Below are positions 58,653-64,000 of a stretch of DNA of 64,000 nt, one piece after another (the first letter of the stretch is position 1; the number at the start of each line of letters is the position of its first letter). A model generated the notes under the pieces. That model had not been told where the DNA came from and made no database searches. It saw only the letters and a list, made by a program, of their open reading frames with translations. Source of the stretch: Brockia lithotrophica (GTDB lineage: Bacteria > Bacillota > Bacilli > Thermicanales > DSM-22653); contig NZ_RBIJ01000003.1 in the NCBI RefSeq assembly GCF_003633725.1, positions 181,074 through 245,073 of the forward strand, in the 5' to 3' direction. The translations under genes and the position numbers were made by a program.

Positions 58653-61600
58653 TTACCGCTTCGAGACTTCCCTGGCTTGACCGACCATTGCCTCCGCCGC
58701 CAGAGGAATCACGCGCCAGAAATGAGGAAGCACCTCGTCCCAGTGATTCAGAAGCTCCTTTGCCCGTGGGCTCCCCGTGCGCTCTGCGTGGGCGACGATC
58801 AACGCCCGCAGCTCCTCGACGATCTCCCCTTTCCCGTCTTTCCCGCTGACGGCGCCGGAGAGACGCTCGATGCGCACCGAAGGCTGATGATAACGCGTCG
58901 GCAGCAACCCCTCCGGGTCGTAAACGAAGACCTTCCCGTTGGTCATACCAGCGCCGAAATTACGTCCTACACGTCCCAGAATCACCACAGTGCCACCCGT
59001 CATGTACTCGCACCCGTGGTCGCCGACTCCTTCCACAACCGCGACGGCGCCACTGTTGCGGACAGCAAAGCGCTCGCCCGCCGCCCCGGCGCAGAACAGA
59101 GCTCCTCCCGTCGCGCCGTAGAGGACGGTGTTGCCTACAATGACGTTCCGTTCCGGCGCGGTAGGTGCACCTGGCTCGGGGCAGATCACGATTTCACCGC
59201 CCGCCATACCTTTCCCGACGTAATCGTTGGCCCGTCCAACTAACTTCAGGCTCATTCCGTTTATACAGAAAGCGCCGAATGACTGCCCCCCCACACCGCG
59301 AAACTCGAGGCGCACGCTACCCGGAGGAAGCCCCTGATCCCCATACCGCCGAGCGATTTCCCAAGCTACCGTCGCGCCAACCGTGCGATCCGTGTTGCGG
59401 ATCTCGTAGATCCGCTGCACCGGCCGGGCTTCTTCGATCGATTCACGCAGCTCCTCGGCAATCCGACGACCCAAGGCGTCTTCCGGAGGCAACGGATTGG
59501 AGAGCTGCGTACGGCGCATGACCGCCGTCGCGTCTCGAGCCAAAAACGCCGCCGGCACCAAAAGCTCTCTGAGGTCGATCCGGTCGATTCGCGGGAGGCC
59601 GGTGGATCGCTGAACCAACAGGTCAGAACGTCCGATCACCTCGTCCAGGCTCCGATAACCCAGCTTGGCGAGAATTTCTCGAACTTCCTGAGCAACGTTA
59701 AGGAAGTATGTAATCACGTGTTCTGGCGTGCCTGAGAACCTCTTACGCAACTTCTCTTGTTGAGTGGCAATGCCCACCGGACAGGCGTTAGTATGACACA
59801 CCCGCGCCATCTGACATCCCATAGCCACCATCGCTGAAGTACCAAAAGAATATTCATCGGCCCCTAGAAGGGCAGCGATCATTACGTCACGACCCGTTTT
59901 CAGTCCACCGTCTACCCGAATCGTGACCCTCGAACGCAGGCCACTGGCCACCAGCATGCGCTGGGTCTCCACCAGTCCAAGCTCCCAGGGCAGACCGGCA
60001 TGCTTAATGGAACTCAGCGGAGAAGACCCGGTACCGCCACTGTGCCCGCTGATGACAACGATATCGGCAAATCCCTTCACCACACCAACCGCGATAATGC
60101 CCACGCCTGTCTCCGCGACCAGCTTGACGGAAACCAAGGCTTTGGGGTTGGCCTGCTTGAGATCATAGATCAACTGCGCAAGATCTTCGATTGAGTAGAT
60201 GTCGTGATGAGGCGGAGGCGAAATCAGCGGTACCCCCGGCACCGCATAACGCAGGCGGGCAATTAATTCCGTTACCTTGTGCCCCGGAATCTGACCCCCC
60301 TCGCCGGGTTTAGCACCTTGGGCTATCTTAATCTGGAGCTCGATAGCCGAGGCCAGATAAGCCGGTGTAACACCAAAGCGGCCTGAGGCTACCTGCTTAA
60401 TCGCGCTGTTACGCTCCGTGCCGTATCGGGATGAGTCCTCTCCGCCTTCGCCGGAATTAGAACGAGCACCCAACCGGTTCATGGCGATCGCTAACGTTTC
60501 ATGTGCTTCCGGCGATAGTGCCCCGAGAGACATGGCGCCTGTGGAGAAGCGACGAACAATTTCCTCTATAGGTTCAACCTCATCTACCGAAATCGGCGGC
60601 CTGTCGGAGCGAAAGTCCAGGAGATCCCGGATTTGGCTTGGCGAACCTCCGTGCACTAGTTGGCTAAAATGGCGATAAAGATCGCTCGTTTCGGTTATCT
60701 TTTCCCCCGACAGAATCGGCCTTTCCCGCACAGCCCTGTGCAACGCCCGCACAACCTCTGGATTGAACTCGTGAAACTCACCATCCTTTCTGAACTTGTA
60801 AAACCCATAGCCTTTGACAACCCCTGCAATCACACTTCTTCTTGTAGAAGTGCTGTCACCTTCGATCCCATCCGCCTCCTTCTGAAGCCAACCGGGCGTC
60901 CCGGCCTCCTCTGAGAAAGCAAGTCTGTGCCAGTAGAGGACGTCCTCCGCCAGCTCCCGAAAACCATTGCCACCGACCTGGCAAGGCGTGCCTGAGAAGC
61001 ATCGTTCGATCACTTCAGGAGCTAGACCAATGGCTTCAAAGGTTTGAGCACCCGTATAAGCATCCAACGTCGAAATGCCCATCTTAGACATGACCTTCTT
61101 GAGACCGCCTTCAATGGCCCGGATAAAGTTCCCCTCGTTTCCCAACTCCCTCGCAACAGCTAATGCTAGGTAGGGGTTGACAGCGGCCGCACCATAGCCA
61201 ATAAGGGTAGCAAAATGGTGGACATCACGCGGCTCGCCGCTTTCTACCACCAAAGAAACCTTCGCTCGCTTACCCACCCTTAATAGGTGATGATGAACGG
61301 CACCAGTAGCAAGAAGGGATGGAATGGGTGCCTGCTGGTCGCTAATCCCTCGATCACTCAAGATTAAGATAGTATACCCGTTGTCAACGGCTTCTTCGGC
61401 CCGCCGGCATAGCTCTTCTACCGCCGGTTCTAGTGCTTCAGGCCCGGCGGCAGGGAAAAGCATTTCTACGACAGCGCTTCGAAACAGCGGATCTCTAGTA
61501 CCCAACGCTTTCAAACGAGCCAGCTGTTCGTCGGTAAGCACCGGGCTTGAAAGTTCGATCATTCGCGCATGCTCCGGCGCTTCTGTGAGCAGATTGGGGC

Positions 61601-63377
61601 GAGCACCCAAACGGATCGTCAGGGAGAAAACAAGCTCTTCCCGTAAATAATCGAGAGGAGGATTGGTCACCTGCGCGAAACGCTGTTTGAAATAGTGGTG
61701 TAGGGGCCGGTGAACTTGGGAAAAAACGGCAAGAGGCGTATCGTCGCCCATGGAACCGTCCGGTTCCTTGCCGTTTTCCACCATGGGTTGAAAGACGGCA
61801 CTCAATTCTTCTTTGGTAAAACCGAATGCCGCCATCAGGCGAGAAAGCGGCGTCGAGGAAGTGGAGGCGTTGGCGGCGGCGGCGTTCCAGTCAGCGCCGG
61901 ATTCCTTCAAGGTGCGAATGCCTCTCCGCACCCACTCGCCGTACGGCTTTTGTTTGGCGAGCTCTGCTTTGATTTCCTCATCATGGTAGAACCGGCCCGT
62001 CTCCAGGTCGACGGCGATCATCTGGCCCGGCCCCAGCTTCCCGTGCTCCCGTACCCGATGCGGATCGACATCCACCACACCGGTCTCCGAAGCGGCCACC
62101 ACCATCCCATCGTCGAGGACGGTGTAGCGCATGGGCCGCAGCCCATTGCGGTCCAGTCGCGCCCCTACCCATCGACCGTCGCTGAAGACGAGCGCGGCCG
62201 GCCCGTCCCATGGCTCCGTCAGGCAAGCGTGGAAACGATAAAAATCTTTGAGTTCCTCCGACAGGTCAGGAACTTTTTCCCAGGCCTCAGGCACCAGCAT
62301 GAGAAACGCGTGTCGAACGTCGCGGCCCGCAAGGGTCAGCAGTTCGGCCATGTTGTCCAGCATAGCCGAGTCGGAACCGCCCGCGTCGATGATAGGCAAT
62401 AGCCGTTCTCGCGTGGCCTCCGGCCAATCCGGGACAGACAGGAGCGGTTCCCGCGCGGCAATCCCATTTACATTGCCTTGTAGTGTGTTGATCTCCCCGT
62501 TGTGCGCCAGCACCCGGTACGGCTGAGCCCGCTTCCAGGAGGGCGTCGTGTTGGTGCTGTAGCGCTGATGAAAAAGGATAAAACGCGTCTCGAATTCCGG
62601 ATTCCGGAGATCGAGATAAAACCGATCTACATCGTCCGCCAAGAGCAAGCCCTTATAGACCACTGTCCTCGAAGACATAGAGACGACGTAAGGGGCGCCC
62701 TCTTCTGCGGAGGTCCCCCCGACTGTAGCATGGCCGGACGCGTCCCGGGATCCCCATGGCTGCCGTTCCGCCTCCCGCTCAAATTCCCGCCGAGCCAGAT
62801 ACAAGGTTCGCTCGAAAGAGCGGCCCGCGGGGACCGAGTCCGGGCGGACGATCACCGCCTGCCACAGGTCAGGTCGGGAGGCAGCGGCAATAGGCCCGAG
62901 GACGGACTCGTCCACCGGTACGCTTCGCCAGATTAGAACGGACAACCCGTAGCGCGCGCAAGCTTCTTCAAACAAACGTTGAGCGCGGGCACGGGCGCTT
63001 GCCTCACGTGGGAAAAAGCAAAACGCCAAAGCGTAGTCACCTCTTGCCGGGAGGCGCAAGGAGTGGGCGGCCAGTTCATGTTGAAGGAGTTTGTGGGGGA
63101 TTTCCGTCATCACACCAGCACCGTCGCCGGTCAAGCCGTCAACCGCCACGCCCCCGCGGTGGCGCAGGCGGTACAACGCCGTAAGCCCGAGGCGCACCAC
63201 TTCATGGGAGGAGCGCCCGTCACCGACGGCAATGAACCCGACGCCGCAAGCGTCATGCTCATGGAGCGAAACCCGCCCCACGGAATCGGTCGAACGGCGC
63301 GACTCTTGGGCGCAACAGGACGCCTTGTCCGTGACCGAAACGTCACGGCTTGGCTTGCGGGTATGGCAAGGCAACAT
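58653..63377 (-). CDS. gltB: Glutamate synthase large subunit GltB
   Basis: Converts 2-oxoglutarate and glutamine to two glutamates; with GlnA it forms the GS-GOGAT ammonia-assimilation cycle. It is 1574 residues long. A propeptide of 43 residues precedes the class II glutaminase Cys44 (HDACGVGFIA), with HQRYSTNTTPSW. The central and FMN-binding domains have PGEGGQIPGHKV, ISPPPHHDIYSIEDLAQL and ISGHSGGTGSSPLSSIKHAG. The 3Fe-4S cysteines are in RVCHTNACPVGIATQ, and the C-terminal beta-helix (GXGXG) domain is complete. The ATG at 63377 has AAAGGAGGG 10 bases upstream. The small subunit gltD is not in the window. Confidence 0.97.
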   Translation of the reverse strand: MLPCHTRKPSRDVSVTDKASCCAQESRRSTDSVGRVSLHEHDACGVGFIAVGDGRSSHEVVRLGLTALYRLRHRGGVAVDGLTGDGAGVMTEIPHKLLQHELAAHSLRLPARGDYALAFCFFPREASARARAQRLFEEACARYGLSVLIWRSVPVDESVLGPIAAASRPDLWQAVIVRPDSVPAGRSFERTLYLARREFEREAERQPWGSRDASGHATVGGTSAEEGAPYVVSMSSRTVVYKGLLLADDVDRFYLDLRNPEFETRFILFHQRYSTNTTPSWKRAQPYRVLAHNGEINTLQGNVNGIAAREPLLSVPDWPEATRERLLPIIDAGGSDSAMLDNMAELLTLAGRDVRHAFLMLVPEAWEKVPDLSEELKDFYRFHACLTEPWDGPAALVFSDGRWVGARLDRNGLRPMRYTVLDDGMVVAASETGVVDVDPHRVREHGKLGPGQMIAVDLETGRFYHDEEIKAELAKQKPYGEWVRRGIRTLKESGADWNAAAANASTSSTPLSRLMAAFGFTKEELSAVFQPMVENGKEPDGSMGDDTPLAVFSQVHRPLHHYFKQRFAQVTNPPLDYLREELVFSLTIRLGARPNLLTEAPEHARMIELSSPVLTDEQLARLKALGTRDPLFRSAVVEMLFPAAGPEALEPAVEELCRRAEEAVDNGYTILILSDRGISDQQAPIPSLLATGAVHHHLLRVGKRAKVSLVVESGEPRDVHHFATLIGYGAAAVNPYLALAVARELGNEGNFIRAIEGGLKKVMSKMGISTLDAYTGAQTFEAIGLAPEVIERCFSGTPCQVGGNGFRELAEDVLYWHRLAFSEEAGTPGWLQKEADGIEGDSTSTRRSVIAGVVKGYGFYKFRKDGEFHEFNPEVVRALHRAVRERPILSGEKITETSDLYRHFSQLVHGGSPSQIRDLLDFRSDRPPISVDEVEPIEEIVRRFSTGAMSLGALSPEAHETLAIAMNRLGARSNSGEGGEDSSRYGTERNSAIKQVASGRFGVTPAYLASAIELQIKIAQGAKPGEGGQIPGHKVTELIARLRYAVPGVPLISPPPHHDIYSIEDLAQLIYDLKQANPKALVSVKLVAETGVGIIAVGVVKGFADIVVISGHSGGTGSSPLSSIKHAGLPWELGLVETQRMLVASGLRSRVTIRVDGGLKTGRDVMIAALLGADEYSFGTSAMVAMGCQMARVCHTNACPVGIATQQEKLRKRFSGTPEHVITYFLNVAQEVREILAKLGYRSLDEVIGRSDLLVQRSTGLPRIDRIDLRELLVPAAFLARDATAVMRRTQLSNPLPPEDALGRRIAEELRESIEEARPVQRIYEIRNTDRTVGATVAWEIARRYGDQGLPPGSVRLEFRGVGGQSFGAFCINGMSLKLVGRANDYVGKGMAGGEIVICPEPGAPTAPERNVIVGNTVLYGATGGALFCAGAAGERFAVRNSGAVAVVEGVGDHGCEYMTGGTVVILGRVGRNFGAGMTNGKVFVYDPEGLLPTRYHQPSVRIERLSGAVSGKDGKGEIVEELRALIVAHAERTGSPRAKELLNHWDEVLPHFWRVIPLAAEAMVGQAREVSKR

Positions 63378-63485
63378 GGTGGGCGGACCCTCCTTTGTTT
63401 TTAAACTCCTCGAGTGAATTTATACCTGTCCCATGGGTTCGCAACCACGAAGCCTTGCGCCAAACGCATAGACCCGGCTTTCTAC

Positions 63486-63532
63486 GATTTGGCTCGAACC
63501 CCGCTTGGATCGAACCCCGCGCGAGCCAAATC
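63486..63532 (-). repeat. Long inverted repeat with internal direct repeat in the gltB leader
   Basis: GATTTGGCTCG and its exact complement (11 bp) enclose a 25-base loop, and CGAACCCCGC is repeated directly at 63495 and 63511. No T run follows, so it is not a simple terminator. It could be an RNA or protein target controlling gltB. Confidence 0.6.
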
Positions 63533-63664
63533 CGCACGTCCAAACTTAATGGAGCTGGCGCTAACCGACGAAGCCGGAGGACAACGAAGGAATCCCTCCG
63601 ACGATCCAAGACCCTGGAGCCAGGATGCCGCATCATCCAAAGCCCTCATCAACGCGTTGCTTAA

Positions 63665-63694
63665 ATTTTAGCGAGGCCAATTGATCGAAGTCAA
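63665..63694 (-). promoter_or_regulatory. Sigma-A promoter of gltB
   Basis: TTGACT, an 18-base spacer, then TAAAAT on the minus strand, giving a leader of about 280 bases to the gltB ATG. The rest of 63378..63889 shows no supportable gene. Confidence 0.7.
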
Positions 63695-63889
63695 TACAGA
63701 TTTCCCGCTCACCCTCACTTCCACACTTCTACCAAACATCGCGCCCTTGAGAACGTCATCTACACGACCCCTGATTTCCCTTTTGCCGGTTTGAACGGCA
63801 GATGCTCAAGTTCGATGACGGTCGCGACCTGTCCGCCGCATCCGATGCGAAAGAGACCGCCTTGGGACACCGTGAAGAGCTTGTTCGCC

Positions 63890-64000
63890 TCACGTCAACG
63901 TAGCTGTCATGGAACGCAGGAGTCGACCTTCGCAGATGTAATTGGCTGGTCCCGTCATGTACACATGGCCGTCAGACGCCCATTCGACATGCAGACTCCC
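63890..64000 (-). CDS. dapF: Diaminopimelate epimerase DapF, C-terminal end (partial)
   Basis: The last 36 codons run in from the right edge on the minus strand and read GSLHVEWASDGHVYMTGPAN, then YICEGRL, to a TGA at 63890. GGxLxVEW...HVYMTGPA..VFEG is the C-terminal signature of DapF, which converts LL- to meso-diaminopimelate. It links to dapL of the same pathway at 55-56 kb. The start and catalytic cysteines lie outside the window. Confidence 0.8.
   Translation of the reverse strand, partial: GSLHVEWASDGHVYMTGPANYICEGRLLRSMTATLT

Noticed and set aside
63486..63540. tRNA gene suggested by GGTTCGATCC-like T-loop bases
   Set aside because: No acceptor, D or anticodon arms can be drawn around it.

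Overview
The window looks like a thermophile-type, GC-rich Bacillota (Firmicutes) chromosome. Strong AAGGAGG-type ribosome binding sites, frequent GTG/TTG starts, a CIRCE/HrcA-controlled groESL operon and long stretches of Bacillus-like gene order support this. I cannot assign a genus from sequence alone. It falls into two compositionally different parts that meet at about 39.45 kb.

Part A (about 0.6-39.4 kb, very GC-rich) is a compacted version of a familiar Bacillales region. It holds metE; camS-ligA-pcrA-yerC-yerB; the purine operon purE-B-C-L-F-M-N-H-D; a psiE-like gene; a pbuG-type purine permease; guaA; transglutaminase-DUF58-MoxR; a ytaF-like gene; groES-groEL; tatA; mogA; a 5-formyl-THF cyclo-ligase; and the tsaD/tsaB-rimI/tsaE/alr cluster. 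Its purine genes show a striking pattern. The order is the Bacillus order with purK, purS and purQ cleanly missing. PurF has Gly where the catalytic N-terminal Cys should be. GuaA has a shrunken, Cys-less remnant of its glutaminase domain. As read, this purine/GMP pathway would have to use free ammonia, and probably free CO2, instead of glutamine and N5-CAIR.

A graveyard of about 2 kb (39.2-41.3 kb) follows. It holds a truncated, frameshifted ydcC remnant, the 5' fragment of an unrelated AT-richer gene and an internally deleted rlmI.

Part B (about 41.4-64 kb, lower GC) is almost entirely glutamine metabolism: hisH-hisF, an ANTAR regulator, glnA, glutamine-dependent nadE, purS-purQ-purL, a full-length guaA, glmS, asnB and gltB, with dapL and the end of dapF. 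Every amidotransferase here keeps its catalytic Cys. The leaders are classical: a PRPP (ykkC-2b) riboswitch plus terminator before purSQL, a glmS ribozyme before glmS, an attenuator-like hairpin before glnA, and good sigma-A promoters.

The main idea to test is that a lineage that had become glutamine-independent in purine synthesis carries a clustered island restoring glutamine synthesis and most glutamine-dependent amidotransferases. The two sets could then serve ammonia-rich and ammonia-poor conditions. The competing explanation is an assembly chimera at about 39.45 kb. That would explain the junction, but not why one 23-kb segment gathers so many normally scattered glutamine enzymes, nor the Cys-less PurF and GuaA.
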